Part shown: piece by piece, positions 36,103 through 45,249 of the stretch
Numbering within the stretch: position 1 is the first letter of the stretch
How the letters are laid out: each line of letters opens with the position of its first letter
NCBI GenBank assembly: GCA_016935665.1
Contig: JAFGQN010000081.1
Location: forward strand, 27,371-91,370
Origin: Deltaproteobacteria bacterium
Lineage (GTDB): Bacteria; Myxococcota_A; Polyangia; JAAYKL01
Reading direction: 5' to 3'
DNA length: 64,000 nucleotides
Notes under the pieces: model-generated
Seen by the model: the letters and a program-made list of their open reading frames with translations, nothing else
What the model was told of the DNA's origin: nothing
Databases searched by the model: none
Program-made: the position numbers and the translations under genes

Positions 36103-37053
36103 ATGAAACAACAGGTAAGTTTTACACTATTTATCGCACTGATCATTGCCGCCGGCAGCGGTTTTGCCCGAAGCATTGATCCCATTGTCAGTACAGAGTG
36201 GCTGGAAACCAATCAGACCAATGTGGTTATTGTGGATATTCGCTCTACTGAAGCATACGAAGCAGGCCACATTTCCGGCGCCATCAGTGAACCATGGGCG
36301 GTGCCGTTTTCCGCCTGGATTACAATGCCCGACTCGGGCCTGCTGCTGGAAATGCCCGCCGCAGAAGATTTGTTTGCCGCTATTGGCGCTCTGGGCATCA
36401 GCAAATACACCAAAGTGGTTGTGGTCGGCGCACCCAATCCCGGTGAGCCTGTTCATTTCGGACCGGCAGGTGTTGCGCGAGTGGCCATGACACTCCGTTA
36501 TGCCGGAGTTCGCAATGTGGCGATTCTGGATGGCGGCCACCCCAAATGGGTGGCAGAAAACCGTTCAGTGGACACGCTCATCCCGCCAGTTACTCCGGTC
36601 GAATTCACAGGTTGCATTGATACATCGCTCATTGCTTCCATCGAAGACGTTTCCGACAGCCTGTACCGTGCCACACTGATAGATGCCCGAGACGCAGATG
36701 TATATTTTGGCGCCACCATCGAACCCTATGCACCCGTTGCAGGTCACATTCCCAGCGCCGCCTCACTGCCCGGTCCATTTGCATATAATGCCGAGGGGGA
36801 TGTGGTCACCTTTAAGGATGCGGACGAACTGGGCGCCATGGCCGAAGGCGTGGTCAGTGACAATTGGCCCTTCTGGGTGCCTGTTGAATACAAAAAAGTG
36901 ATTATTTACTGCGGCGTGGGCGGCTACGGCTCCATCTGGACGTACCTGATGCGCGAGGTTTTGGGATATCGCAACGTGAAACTCTATGACGGTTCCGCCC
37001 AGGAATGGGTTGCCGCCGAGTACCCCATGACGACTTACAAGTGGGAAAGATAA
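36103..37053 (+). CDS. Exported two-domain rhodanese-like sulfurtransferase
   Basis: GGAGGA just upstream fixes the ATG at 36103; an ATG 12 bases earlier is rejected. Residues 1-22 (MKQQVSFTLFIALIIAAGSG) are a signal peptide. Two rhodanese domains follow. The N-terminal one has IVDIRSTEAYEAGHISGAI, but its active-site loop (VVVGAPNPGEP) lacks Cys, as usual. The C-terminal one has LIDARDADVYFG and the loop YCGVGGYGS with the persulfide-forming Cys270. It could move sulfane sulfur from thiosulfate or a polysulfide in the periplasm. Length matches thiosulfate sulfurtransferases (about 300). A 412-base spacer separates it from the ferritin-like gene. Confidence 0.9.
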   Translation: MKQQVSFTLFIALIIAAGSGFARSIDPIVSTEWLETNQTNVVIVDIRSTEAYEAGHISGAISEPWAVPFSAWITMPDSGLLLEMPAAEDLFAAIGALGISKYTKVVVVGAPNPGEPVHFGPAGVARVAMTLRYAGVRNVAILDGGHPKWVAENRSVDTLIPPVTPVEFTGCIDTSLIASIEDVSDSLYRATLIDARDADVYFGATIEPYAPVAGHIPSAASLPGPFAYNAEGDVVTFKDADELGAMAEGVVSDNWPFWVPVEYKKVIIYCGVGGYGSIWTYLMREVLGYRNVKLYDGSAQEWVAAEYPMTTYKWER

Positions 37054-37465
37054 ATATCGTTTTTATAGTAATCAGGTACGCTGTTCGCAAACATTCCACC
37101 TGATAAAAAAAATTGAATATTTTTTTTAGTCCTCGATTGCTTTTCCATCGCCGTGCAGGAAACAGCACCGCTTTAATTCGCGATGTGTTTCACCTGCGCG
37201 GATTTCAACAACGAATTAACATCTCGAAATTCTTTCACAATTCACAGACCATCCACCCCATGCATCGCCGATGATTGCCCACTGGGGATGTGTCGAGAAC
37301 TGTAAACGGAGTCACGACAAAAGCATTACACCAGCGTACATGTACGCAGCGCCGCATGCCTTTTTGCAGACTGACAAAATGCGAGTCAGCAATTGAAACA
37401 TGGCAATGGTTGTGGTTCAATAGACCAGCGCGTTCGGAGGAACGGATACTTCAAGGAAACGAATT
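37054..37465. other. Intergenic region with a perfect 14-bp palindrome
   Basis: No supported gene. It holds the palindrome GCGTACATGTACGC at 37334-37347 and a nearby CTGAC/GTCAG inverted repeat (9-base spacer) about 85 bases before the ferritin-like gene. Either could be an operator of that gene. The left part (37090-37130) has long T and A runs. Confidence 0.45.
37334..37347. promoter_or_regulatory. Perfect 14-bp palindrome GCGTACATGTACGC
   Basis: A complete inverted repeat with no spacer, 118 bases upstream of the ferritin-like start codon and 280 bases after the rhodanese stop. It has the size of a dimeric repressor site. The regulator is not in view. Confidence 0.35.
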
Positions 37466-37963
37466 ATGAGCTGGGAACCGTTTGTACTTGCTCCACCTGA
37501 TCACAAAGCACCTTTTCCACAACCCATGTCTCATCGAGACGGACTTGGCGACAGGTTGCGCATCGCTGCATTCGCTGAATTGCAGGCAGTGCGCGCATTT
37601 GGGTGGGCATCAGAACACTTTACAGACGTCCCCGCCACCATTATCGAAGGCTGGCAGCGACAGATTCCCGAAGAGAAACTGCATTTTCGCTTGATCGTGG
37701 AACGAATGATCCGTCTTGGTATTTTACCGCAAAAGAAGACTGTATCCGCCAACCTTTCAGAAACATTATATTCCTGCCAATCTGGCAAAGACTTCGCCAT
37801 TCAAATAGCCACAGCCGAACACAAAGGCCGCCTGGCGGCGCTGAAAATGGCGGACTATCTTCAACATCGGGATCCGGTGACTGCACAGGTGTTTTTGCGC
37901 ATTGCCCGCGACGAAGTGGCCCATGTCCAACTGGTTATGGATCATTTCGACTGGACCCCCTGA
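37466..37963 (+). CDS. Ferritin-like di-iron protein
   Basis: AAGGAAA precedes the ATG at 37466. The 165 residues form a four-helix bundle with a full ligand pattern: E38 in AAFAELQAVR, E70 and H73 in PEEKLHFRL, E118 in ATAEHKGR, and E150 and H153 in RDEVAHVQL. This E/ExxH/E/ExxH set is the carboxylate-bridged di-iron site of ferritin-like proteins (rubrerythrin, MiaE and related). No signal peptide, so cytoplasmic. Substrate (oxygen, peroxide or a modification) not known. The lipoprotein gene 38068 follows 104 bases on. Confidence 0.78.
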   Translation: MSWEPFVLAPPDHKAPFPQPMSHRDGLGDRLRIAAFAELQAVRAFGWASEHFTDVPATIIEGWQRQIPEEKLHFRLIVERMIRLGILPQKKTVSANLSETLYSCQSGKDFAIQIATAEHKGRLAALKMADYLQHRDPVTAQVFLRIARDEVAHVQLVMDHFDWTP

Positions 37964-38067
37964 CGCTGTTTTGGCAGTGGTCCAATTGCCTGCCTGCAAT
38001 AATACAGTATGTTTTTTTAACGAGTCATTAGTTTAAGAACGGATGATTCTTTGGCACGGGGGGCGCC

Positions 38068-38595
38068 ATGAAAAATCTTTTTTTTGTTGTGACAGTTCTC
38101 TGTGGACTGCTCGCGGCCTGCGACGACGAAATCTCGCTGGAAGATGAGCTGGAGGTACTGGTCGAGAGTGAAACAGTCCAGCTGGATACCATTTGTGAAA
38201 ACGGTGGCTGCGATACGTTGAATGCCGTACAATTTACACTGGCACTGGACGCGGCCAATGCCTCATCGGAAAACGACACAGTTCAGTTTCTGCAATACCG
38301 CGTGGATTACCAGCTGCCGCAACTAAAAAAAAAGATTCCATTTTTTGCCGCGCCACTTGATATTGTCCTGTCCAAAGGCGACGAAACCGTTTTCAATATT
38401 CAGATTGCCGGCAGCAAACAACGCGCATTGGTCTTTAACCAGGTGGGGGGACGTGAGGTAAATGGTATCGCCAGGGTGACCCTCGCCGGATACGATGAGC
38501 TGGATGATCGCGTCAATTTTGAATTTACATTCCATGTGGCGTTGGGCGATTTCATCACAGGGGACGTTTCCCATGGCACGCAGGAAGGAGAGTAA
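38068..38595 (+). CDS. Lipoprotein of unknown function, upstream of a second lipoprotein
   Basis: MKNLFFVVTVLCGLLAAC is a typical signal with Cys18. The mature part has an acidic beginning (DDEISLEDELEVLVESE), then beta-strand-like blocks (VQFTLALDAANAS, FLQYRVDYQLPQL, FNIQIAGSKQRALVFNQVGG, RVTLAGYDELDDRVNFEF). No enzyme motif recognised. A two-base gap to the next lipoprotein suggests an operon and joint action. Confidence 0.75.
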   Translation: MKNLFFVVTVLCGLLAACDDEISLEDELEVLVESETVQLDTICENGGCDTLNAVQFTLALDAANASSENDTVQFLQYRVDYQLPQLKKKIPFFAAPLDIVLSKGDETVFNIQIAGSKQRALVFNQVGGREVNGIARVTLAGYDELDDRVNFEFTFHVALGDFITGDVSHGTQEGE

Positions 38596-38597
38596 CC

Positions 38598-39668
38598 ATG
38601 CGATACATATTTTTAATCATGGTTGTTGTCTTTTTATGTGGCTGCGATACAGAGACCCAGCGCAAACCTCTGCCGGACTGGAGTGCGGGGTATGACAACG
38701 GCGACACTTCCGTTGTCGTTACCGCGGATGATACCGACATTATCGAAGGCAATACCCAGGACCTCCCCAATGGCTTTGGGCTTGGAGTTCCCTGGGACGT
38801 ATCCTATCCGGTACGACTGAGGCTGCACAATACCGCCGACCATCCGTGTATTGCCGGCGGAGACTATCCACCCGACGCGTTGTGCATCATGGAAATAAAT
38901 GAGTTGGATTTGTATGTACTTGGTCTGGTGTACGACATTTTCGCTCCTTTTGGGATGTGCGAATTTATCTGGTACGGGTCGTACATGTTCGAAAACTGGC
39001 AGGTGGGCAATGGGCCAACCGAAGTGTCATGGACCCTTGATGCATCAGACACGGACAACCCCATTAAAGATGAAGTGAATTCACAGGGGGGCGTTCCCTA
39101 TTGTCCGTTTGACTATTCCAAAGAAGATGGCCCAAATTGTTGTCTGGGCAAATATGTCCAGACAGTTGTGAACGGTCAAACAGGGGAAGTGATGACCCGG
39201 GAAGGCGATTGGGGCGGCAACGCTGTGGACTGTTATGCCGGAGCCGCATTCATCGACAGGGAAGCCCTGTTCTCCGAAGACGGCTGGCCACTGTCACGCT
39301 ATATCTACACGGACCGACAGGCCATCGTTAAACGGGTGGAATACGAAGGGTTGTCTGCCAAATGGCACAGCAATGTGCTGTTGGCCAACTATTATAATCC
39401 AGCGGATCACGCCAATGATATGCCGGTTGCGTTTAAAGGATTTGCGTCCAATCCCTACTATGAGTTTGCATGCCTCGACGATGCGGAGGAAATAGTCGCC
39501 CGAATTCGACTGGTGGTGCAGGAGTGGAATGTGGAAGCGGAATTCGATATAGACGGCAATGCCAGCACCACCGGCGTGGAGGGCATTTGGAACACACCTC
39601 TCGACGACGTCTCCGACTGGGCCACAGTGACCCCGGACAATACCAGTTATCCCAACCTGTACGAATGA
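38598..39668 (+). CDS. Lipoprotein of unknown function, downstream partner
   Basis: Begins two bases after the upstream stop, with GGAGAG as ribosome site. Signal MRYIFLIMVVVFLCGC gives lipidated Cys16. The protein continues with an acidic linker, then WDVSYPVRLRLHNTADHPCI, MEINELDLYVLGLVYDIF, CEFIWYGSYMFENWQVG, PYCPFDYSKEDGPNCCLG and NPYYEFACLDDAEEIVARI. The repeated aromatic and Cys pattern suggests a disulphide-linked beta domain. No known family recognised. Probably works with the preceding lipoprotein. Confidence 0.75.
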   Translation: MRYIFLIMVVVFLCGCDTETQRKPLPDWSAGYDNGDTSVVVTADDTDIIEGNTQDLPNGFGLGVPWDVSYPVRLRLHNTADHPCIAGGDYPPDALCIMEINELDLYVLGLVYDIFAPFGMCEFIWYGSYMFENWQVGNGPTEVSWTLDASDTDNPIKDEVNSQGGVPYCPFDYSKEDGPNCCLGKYVQTVVNGQTGEVMTREGDWGGNAVDCYAGAAFIDREALFSEDGWPLSRYIYTDRQAIVKRVEYEGLSAKWHSNVLLANYYNPADHANDMPVAFKGFASNPYYEFACLDDAEEIVARIRLVVQEWNVEAEFDIDGNASTTGVEGIWNTPLDDVSDWATVTPDNTSYPNLYE

Positions 39669-39749
39669 GTACATGCAAATTCCCGGTGGACGCCAGGCAT
39701 GCATTCATTTTGCGGGCAATCATATTGGCACATTGGGGCATGCCGTCGA

Positions 39750-40958
39750 CTATTTCACGTTTTTTCGTTGCCGTATCAACTGCGCGTAATACCTGAACAG
39801 CGCATTGTCCCCGCTCTCAAAGGGCATGCATTGACGCGCCTGCAAATCGCCGTGTATTCCCCAAACGGGTTTTTGTTGTGTCATCCCCAGCTCGGTGCCG
39901 TAATATATTATGGGCGGATGGGGCTGTTTAAATTGAATATCTGCGGCACTTTTTAAAAGGGTTTTGTCATTGCGAACCGAAAATAAAAACCGGTTCATAT
40001 CGTGATTGTCCAAAAATGACAGCAGGGCGAAATCGTTGGGAAAGCGCGCGTAATGACGACGCAACGCCAATTCGATATGCTTTGATGTGTTTTTTTTGGA
40101 AGGGCGCATCAAATGTTGTGTCAGGATGTGCTGAAACTCAAAATCGAGCATGCCATCGAAGACCCCTGTATATTGCAGCATCACATCATCGTTAACGGGC
40201 TTGCCATGAATCATGTTTCGGTGGAAAATCGTTTTTCCAGGCAGTCGCAGCGTGGGCAGATTTGTGCGCCTTATCCCAAACAGCGTTGCTTCGCCAAAGA
40301 TGAATGCATCGGGATTGCGCGACTTTATGGCGCTGCGAAACACCTCCCAGAATTTCATCGATGGTCCAATCACGTGGTCCAGTCGAAATCCGTCCACCCC
40401 GGCATCCAGCCAGTACAGACAACAGTTGATCATATATTGACAAGCATCGGGATGGTCCAGGTTCAACTTGGGCAGTTCGCCAATATCCAGGTACTTCAGA
40501 TAGTCGCCGTTGCTGCGAAAATAAAACCAGTCCCTGTATTCACTATTTGGATTGTCGCGTGCTTCAACAAAAATGGGATGCTTCTCGTGCATATGATTGG
40601 GCACCCAGTCCAGAATGACGCGCATTTCCGGCTTCGCCGCCGCCAGCAGCGTTCGAAACGCCTGCAACCCGCCAAAACGCGGTTCCACACTTGTGTAATC
40701 GGTCACATGATAGCCATGATACGCGGCGGTACTCTGCACCGGAGATAGCCATAGGGTATTCACCCCCAGTTTTCGCAAATAGTCGAGCCGACGGGTCACA
40801 CCATTGAGCGTGCCACCGCAAAAAACCGGTTCAGCCGGATTCCCCACCCACGACTCGCCATCCCCGGGACTGAATCGATCGACAAAAATATGATAAATGA
40901 CCGCATGGCGCCACCATGGAATCGGATGCACGTTCTGCTTCACAGAGCAGCGATTCAT
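39750..40958 (-). CDS. GH13 alpha-amylase-family enzyme (cytoplasmic)
   Basis: The GH13 regions are visible: region I DWVPNH, region II GFRLDHV (nucleophile D194), region III FIFGEAT (acid/base E223) and region IV FLDNHDMNR (D320). The barrel opens with YHIFVDRFSPGDG and GVNTLWLSPVQ. The start at 40958 has AGGGAG nine bases upstream; a GTG nine bases earlier has no room for a ribosome site. No signal peptide, so it acts on internal alpha-glucans or maltooligosaccharides. It is 402 residues, short for the family, and the C-terminal beta-sandwich domain is largely missing. It follows the OmpA-like lipoprotein by 19 bases. Confidence 0.92.
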   Translation of the reverse strand: MNRCSVKQNVHPIPWWRHAVIYHIFVDRFSPGDGESWVGNPAEPVFCGGTLNGVTRRLDYLRKLGVNTLWLSPVQSTAAYHGYHVTDYTSVEPRFGGLQAFRTLLAAAKPEMRVILDWVPNHMHEKHPIFVEARDNPNSEYRDWFYFRSNGDYLKYLDIGELPKLNLDHPDACQYMINCCLYWLDAGVDGFRLDHVIGPSMKFWEVFRSAIKSRNPDAFIFGEATLFGIRRTNLPTLRLPGKTIFHRNMIHGKPVNDDVMLQYTGVFDGMLDFEFQHILTQHLMRPSKKNTSKHIELALRRHYARFPNDFALLSFLDNHDMNRFLFSVRNDKTLLKSAADIQFKQPHPPIIYYGTELGMTQQKPVWGIHGDLQARQCMPFESGDNALFRYYAQLIRQRKNVK

Positions 40959-40977
40959 GAAGGGCACTCCCTGTACG

Positions 40978-41694
40978 CTATTTTATCTGGTCGGGATATT
41001 TGGGAAGCTCGCGGGGAGAGGGATGAATCATCAAAATGGTGGTCCCATTCTCGAAAGCCGCCTGCTGACCATCGACAGCCAATGCCTGAGCAGAGAGATT
41101 CCTCGCCTGGATACCGCCCTCGCGCAGTTGTTCGAGAACTTTCACCGCGCGTTCAATGGACAGTGCCATCACTTTTGCTTCCGTCGGCCGTGCAATTTTT
41201 TCGTTGGATGCAGACGTGCGGGAGCCAATATCAATTTTTCGTTCATCCACCCGCGACAAAACCTGTACGATCGATGAAATAATTTCCTGTCCCATTTCAC
41301 TCAGCTGCGACTTTCCTTCTTCGAAGAGCTGATTGTTCTGCAGAGAAATATGCATCACGCCACTGACATATTCAACATCGTACCGAATCACATTTTCAAC
41401 GCTCCCCTCCGCTTGCGCTGTGGGGTCGGGATCCAGTGCGACCTTCACGAGTTTATTAATTTTGGAAAAGGACTCCCTCCACCGGGCCTGATACGCCACT
41501 GCTGATCTGTATCTGTCCTTCAATTGCATAAACTCAATGTGCTTGCGCTGTCTGATGGCCGCCGCCTCCTGAACCACTTCCTCACTGGCGCACTGCTTCT
41601 GATTTTGCACTCCGTCCGTTTGGGACGATGTGCCGCTGCTATGAGCACAGGATGCCAGTAAAATTGTCCCCACCAATAATACGGTCTTTTTCAT
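40978..41694 (-). CDS. OmpA-like domain lipoprotein
   Basis: MKKTVLLVGTILLASC is a lipoprotein signal (Cys16). A helical, probably coiled-coil stretch (about 35-85) precedes a compact domain (about 115-238) resembling the OmpA/MotB peptidoglycan-binding fold: LQNNQLFEEGKSQLSEMG, ISSIVQVLSRVDERKIDIG, MALSIERAVKVLEQLREGG and ARNLSAQALAVD. It probably anchors the outer membrane to peptidoglycan. The canonical Asp/Arg pair is not clearly seen. It heads a two-gene unit with the GH13 enzyme. Confidence 0.8.
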   Translation of the reverse strand: MKKTVLLVGTILLASCAHSSGTSSQTDGVQNQKQCASEEVVQEAAAIRQRKHIEFMQLKDRYRSAVAYQARWRESFSKINKLVKVALDPDPTAQAEGSVENVIRYDVEYVSGVMHISLQNNQLFEEGKSQLSEMGQEIISSIVQVLSRVDERKIDIGSRTSASNEKIARPTEAKVMALSIERAVKVLEQLREGGIQARNLSAQALAVDGQQAAFENGTTILMIHPSPRELPKYPDQIK

Positions 41695-42051
41695 TGCTGC
41701 ATCTCCTTATCCCAGGCATTCTCTGGTCAGTATTTTGCTTACTTCATTTAGTGTACGTTTACGTCACAAATTTCCATACAAAGTTATTTATATTCAAGTG
41801 TCATCTGTTTCAGAAATCCAGATAATTTCATCTGCAACAGGAAGTGGCCTTCATGTAACATATCGGGTGCATATCAGCTATGATAAATGTATCCCCGCAA
41901 TCAACTACCGGCTCAATATTTGATCATTCAGCCCCCCGGCATATCGCTTTTTTCACACGAAACCACGAATGGTGTCAGCGACGACACCACTCGTGTCATG
42001 GATCTGTTGACACAATCGCGCATCACCAGGGGGGTGATGCAAACGACAACA
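41695..42051. other. Intergenic region holding the 41.97-kb hairpin
   Basis: Apart from the 13-bp stem-loop at 41964-41995, I see nothing gene-like. The region should hold the promoter of the OmpA-like lipoprotein/GH13 unit (minus strand) near 41700-41800. Confidence 0.4.
41964..41995. terminator. Strong 13-bp stem-loop between DUF4404 and OmpA-like genes
   Basis: CACGAATGGTGTC at 41964-41976 pairs with GACACCACTCGTG at 41983-41995 (12 of 13 pairs, loop AGCGAC). It lies 56 bases past the DUF4404 stop on the minus strand, where a terminator of the MFS/DUF4404 transcript would sit. No run of U follows on either strand, so it may be a Rho-linked end, RNA-stabilising hairpin or a protein site. 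Confidence 0.45.
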
Positions 42052-42303
42052 CTATATGCCAATATTGCTCAGCGTCACCATAATGCGATTCACAAACTCG
42101 GTCAGCTCCGGGTGCTCTGCTTCCAAAGCCTCCGTTTCCGTCTTCAGATACGTCACAAAATCCGTCATGGCCTCCGGGGTGTACGTATCTATTTCCTGTT
42201 GAGCACTGTCGAGGGCATGCGCCAGTCTGTCCGTATCCGCCGGAATCTGGTTCAGCCGGTCATTGAGTGCCCCAATTTGTTTTTTAACCTCTTTTAACGG
42301 CAT
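42052..42303 (-). CDS. DUF4404 family small protein
   Basis: The ATG at 42303 (AGGAG about six bases upstream) gives 83 residues beginning MPLKEVKKQIGALNDRL; upstream ATGs run into the MFS stop region and are less likely. The sequence is almost all helical and acidic (ADTDRLAHALDSAQQEIDTY, DFVTYLKTETEALEAEHPEL), the style of DUF4404, of unknown function. It follows the MFS transporter by about 60 bases and may share its transcript. Confidence 0.65.
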   Translation of the reverse strand: MPLKEVKKQIGALNDRLNQIPADTDRLAHALDSAQQEIDTYTPEAMTDFVTYLKTETEALEAEHPELTEFVNRIMVTLSNIGI

Positions 42304-42363
42304 ATATTTCTCCTGCAGTATTGAGTATAGCGATTCCATGGTGAACGGCAACACTTCCGGCTC

Positions 42364-43533
42364 TCATTTCGCACCAGTCGACATTCGCGGGATCATCCAG
42401 ATTCCCAGCATCACGACGGCCACGGCCGCACCACTCCAGTACACGGCCTGCAACCCGCCGAACACAAACATCCCCCCCATCAACACGGGACCAATGGTTT
42501 GTCCAATACGCAATACCATACTGTTGACCGACATGAACACGGCCCTCTCCCCCATGGGCGCCATTCCAACGAGCAACGTCTGAATCACCGGAAACAAAAC
42601 GCCATGTCCTGCCCCAAAAATGATTAGCGGCAACAGCATCAGCCACTGCCTTTGAATCTGACCAATGGCCACCTGCCCCAGGGTATACGCCAGCAATCCA
42701 ATGCAAAGCAATGCTCGCTCACTGGCCACAGCTGACAAGCGCTTCATTTGAGATGACGCTACGGCGGTGGAGATGGAAAATACCGACAGATAGACGCCAA
42801 TCAACCACTCCGGCGCATTAAAACGCTCTCGCATTAGAATTGGAAAGTAGGACAGCAGCGCACCGTACAGAATCACAAACATAAGTACATTGATAATAAA
42901 GAGACGCCATACAGCCGCCTGGTTGATATTAGTCCACGCATTTCTAAAATATTGACCCGCACCGTGCATTTTTGACAATGGCGGCAGCTCCAGCCGGAAC
43001 CACACCAGCAATGCCACCACAATCGCCGCAAGGGGCAGATAAAACGGTGCATACCATGCAACGCCCGCCAACAATCCACCTATCACAGGATAGGATGCCA
43101 CCCCAAGACTTAATACACTGGCGTTGTACCCCATCGCTGCCGGACGCTCACGGGGATCGAATAAATCGCCAATCAGCGTCACATTCATCGTGCCCAGAGC
43201 GGCGGAACCAATCCCCTGCACGATACGCAACGCCACAATATAATCGAAATCTCTAACCAGAGTGATGGCGCCGCCCGCCAATGCAAAGAGCAGCAGAGAC
43301 GGTACCAGAATCGCCTTGCGTCCCAGTCGATCCGCCAGAATACCCACAACCGGAGTTAGAAATATGGCCGGCAATGTGAACGCTGTAATCAGGATGGCCA
43401 CCTCCGGCGGTTTTAACCCAAACTCCTCGATAATAGTTGGAAATGCAGGCGTTATACTGGCTACGCCCAACACGGCCATCAGGGTTACACCAAAAACGAC
43501 CCGCAAATTTGAATCACGAAACACTGTTGACAT
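42364..43533 (-). CDS. MFS transporter (drug/proton antiporter type)
   Basis: About 389 residues with 12 hydrophobic helices. The loop after helix 2 (GILADRLGRKAILVPSLL) is the MFS motif A (GxLaDrxGrkxxl), and helix 4 holds RIVQGIGSAALGTMNVTLI with motif B-like 'RxxQGxGaA'. This is the pattern of drug/H+ antiporters of the Bcr/CflA or DHA1 groups. Motif C-like GVASYPVIGGLLA in helix 5 supports an efflux antiporter. Substrate unknown. It is followed by a DUF4404 gene and preceded by a histidine kinase gene, all on the minus strand. Confidence 0.88.
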   Translation of the reverse strand: MSTVFRDSNLRVVFGVTLMAVLGVASITPAFPTIIEEFGLKPPEVAILITAFTLPAIFLTPVVGILADRLGRKAILVPSLLLFALAGGAITLVRDFDYIVALRIVQGIGSAALGTMNVTLIGDLFDPRERPAAMGYNASVLSLGVASYPVIGGLLAGVAWYAPFYLPLAAIVVALLVWFRLELPPLSKMHGAGQYFRNAWTNINQAAVWRLFIINVLMFVILYGALLSYFPILMRERFNAPEWLIGVYLSVFSISTAVASSQMKRLSAVASERALLCIGLLAYTLGQVAIGQIQRQWLMLLPLIIFGAGHGVLFPVIQTLLVGMAPMGERAVFMSVNSMVLRIGQTIGPVLMGGMFVFGGLQAVYWSGAAVAVVMLGIWMIPRMSTGAK

Positions 43534-43634
43534 AAAGGATTGGAACCTCCATCCGGCTACCTGGATAAAAAGGATTGTTCATTCACATGTCAAGGGAGAC
43601 AGGACTCGCCTGTCGAATTGGACGCGTCGCAGCT

Positions 43635-45014
43635 TCAGTCCGAATGCGGGCTTTTGCTGGTTACGACCGATGGTGGCAGTCCATCCCCACTTTGGGATGA
43701 CGACACAATTTCCGTGGTCCCGGTATCTTCCATCGCATCCACTCCGCGCAGAGGCAACATCAGCCGAAAAGTGGTCCCTTTTTCAGACGTTTCCAATACT
43801 TCAATGACTCCCTTCTGCTGTTCCACAATGCCATGCACCACCGCGAGACCCAGCCCGGTGCCTTCCCCGAGCGGTTTGGTGGTAAAAAACGGTTCAAAAA
43901 TCCGGGCACGCGTTTTGTCATCCATGCCTGCGCCCGTATCAGTCACCGTAAGCCACCAACACGCGTCATCGTGATTGCTGTGCAGCTTTATAATACCGCC
44001 GTCGAGCACTGCCTGAATCGCGTTTACGAGCAAATTGATGACGACCTGCGAAATCTGTCGGGGATATCCCAACTGCGCGGGAATATCATTCAGCGACAGC
44101 GAGATGGCAACCCCCGGCGGTACCCGGCCATGGGTCATCCGCACCGCAGAGCGAATGACATCGTTGACGTCGAACATGGAACGAAACTCCACATCGCCGC
44201 GTGCAAACCGACGCAAATCATCGACAATCGTATTGACCCGAACAATGCCCTCCTTTATTTCCGGAATGATCTCCTGCCGGTATTCCTCAAGAAGGTCATC
44301 AGATTCACTCAGTTGCTGCAAATCCACTTCAAGTTGCCTGATGTTACTGGTCACAAACGCCATTGGGTTGTTTATTTCATGGGCAATACCTGCGGCCAGC
44401 ATACCCAGAGATGACATCTTTTCCTGCTGAGTGGCAAGGGTCTGTATCTGCTTGAGCTCCCCGGCACGCCGCTCCAGCTCCCGTCGTTGAGCCTCTTTGT
44501 CGTTCACTGCTTTAATCAGTTCGCTGGAGCGCCCGGCATTCAACGTGATACTGACAATAGTCAGCATGGACAACGTCACCACCTGCAACCAGTCCACCCC
44601 CACCACAATGCTGGTTGTCACCTGCACCACCAAAAGCCCCCAAAGGGAAATCTTTGCCCAAACATGGGTTTTGGTGTCCATTACCGCTGCCAGCACAAAC
44701 AGCCAGCCCCAGGTGGGCAGCGACGCATTTGCGGCAACCACCTTGGCCGCCTGCCCAACTCCGTTAATCAATTCGCGAAGCATAAAGGAATTGTTGTCTA
44801 TTTTTTTTAGGCGATAGAGTCTGGGGATAAGTGTGGCGTTGATGGATCCCAGCAACACGCAAATGCCAATGGTGACCCATCGCCGAACCGGGTCGTCCCA
44901 GACGGTCAGAACCACAAACGCGTCGAGAATAAAGGTGGCGATAAAAACAATTCGATTTATTTCCGGGTAGCCATCGCTGACCACCTTCTTCGTCACATGT
45001 TCAGTTTCGTTCAT
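43635..45014 (-). CDS. Membrane-bound sensor histidine kinase
   Basis: Starts at 45014 (GGGAG upstream; MNETEHVTKKVV) and has four to six membrane helices in its first 165 residues, with only short loops and no periplasmic sensor domain. A coiled coil (DKEAQRRELERRAGELKQIQ) leads to a HisKA-type box with phospho-His H212 in AAGIAHEINNPM, then N-box INLLVNAIQAVLD, G1 DTGAGMDD, F-box IFEPFFTTK and G2 GEGTGLGLAV. This is the NtrB-like 'HEINNP' group. No cognate regulator lies next to it. The low-complexity tail is Ser-rich. Confidence 0.9.
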   Translation of the reverse strand: MNETEHVTKKVVSDGYPEINRIVFIATFILDAFVVLTVWDDPVRRWVTIGICVLLGSINATLIPRLYRLKKIDNNSFMLRELINGVGQAAKVVAANASLPTWGWLFVLAAVMDTKTHVWAKISLWGLLVVQVTTSIVVGVDWLQVVTLSMLTIVSITLNAGRSSELIKAVNDKEAQRRELERRAGELKQIQTLATQQEKMSSLGMLAAGIAHEINNPMAFVTSNIRQLEVDLQQLSESDDLLEEYRQEIIPEIKEGIVRVNTIVDDLRRFARGDVEFRSMFDVNDVIRSAVRMTHGRVPPGVAISLSLNDIPAQLGYPRQISQVVINLLVNAIQAVLDGGIIKLHSNHDDACWWLTVTDTGAGMDDKTRARIFEPFFTTKPLGEGTGLGLAVVHGIVEQQKGVIEVLETSEKGTTFRLMLPLRGVDAMEDTGTTEIVSSSQSGDGLPPSVVTSKSPHSD

Positions 45015-45249
45015 CGGACAACAACTCCCGCAATAACTCCGAAACACCGCTGAATATATCAATTTTTACCGCGAAACCTGAAGAAGTCACATGCGAAGCA
45101 TTCTTATTGTGCTCAATAAGTATGGGTCCACATTTATTTCCTCTCATTAATACAGGTCTTAAGTTACGTTTCAAATCCGAACTCTGCCACCGGCAGATGA
45201 CAAATTGCACTGAACATAATTCATCGGATGCTGTAAGTCGCAACTGCAT
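45001..45249 (-). CDS. Hypothetical small protein overlapping the histidine kinase start
   Basis: An 82-residue frame starts ATG at 45249 and ends 14 bases inside the kinase gene, suggesting translational coupling. The C-terminal part (GFAVKIDIFSGVSELLRELL) is amphipathic and plausibly coding. The upstream ribosome site is weak and no family is recognised. It may be a real small gene or chance. Confidence 0.3.
   Translation of the reverse strand: MQLRLTASDELCSVQFVICRWQSSDLKRNLRPVLMRGNKCGPILIEHNKNASHVTSSGFAVKIDIFSGVSELLRELLSDERN

Noticed and set aside
45196..45212. CTGCC/GGCAG hairpin upstream of the histidine kinase
   Set aside because: Only five pairs and it lies within a possible small gene; could be chance.
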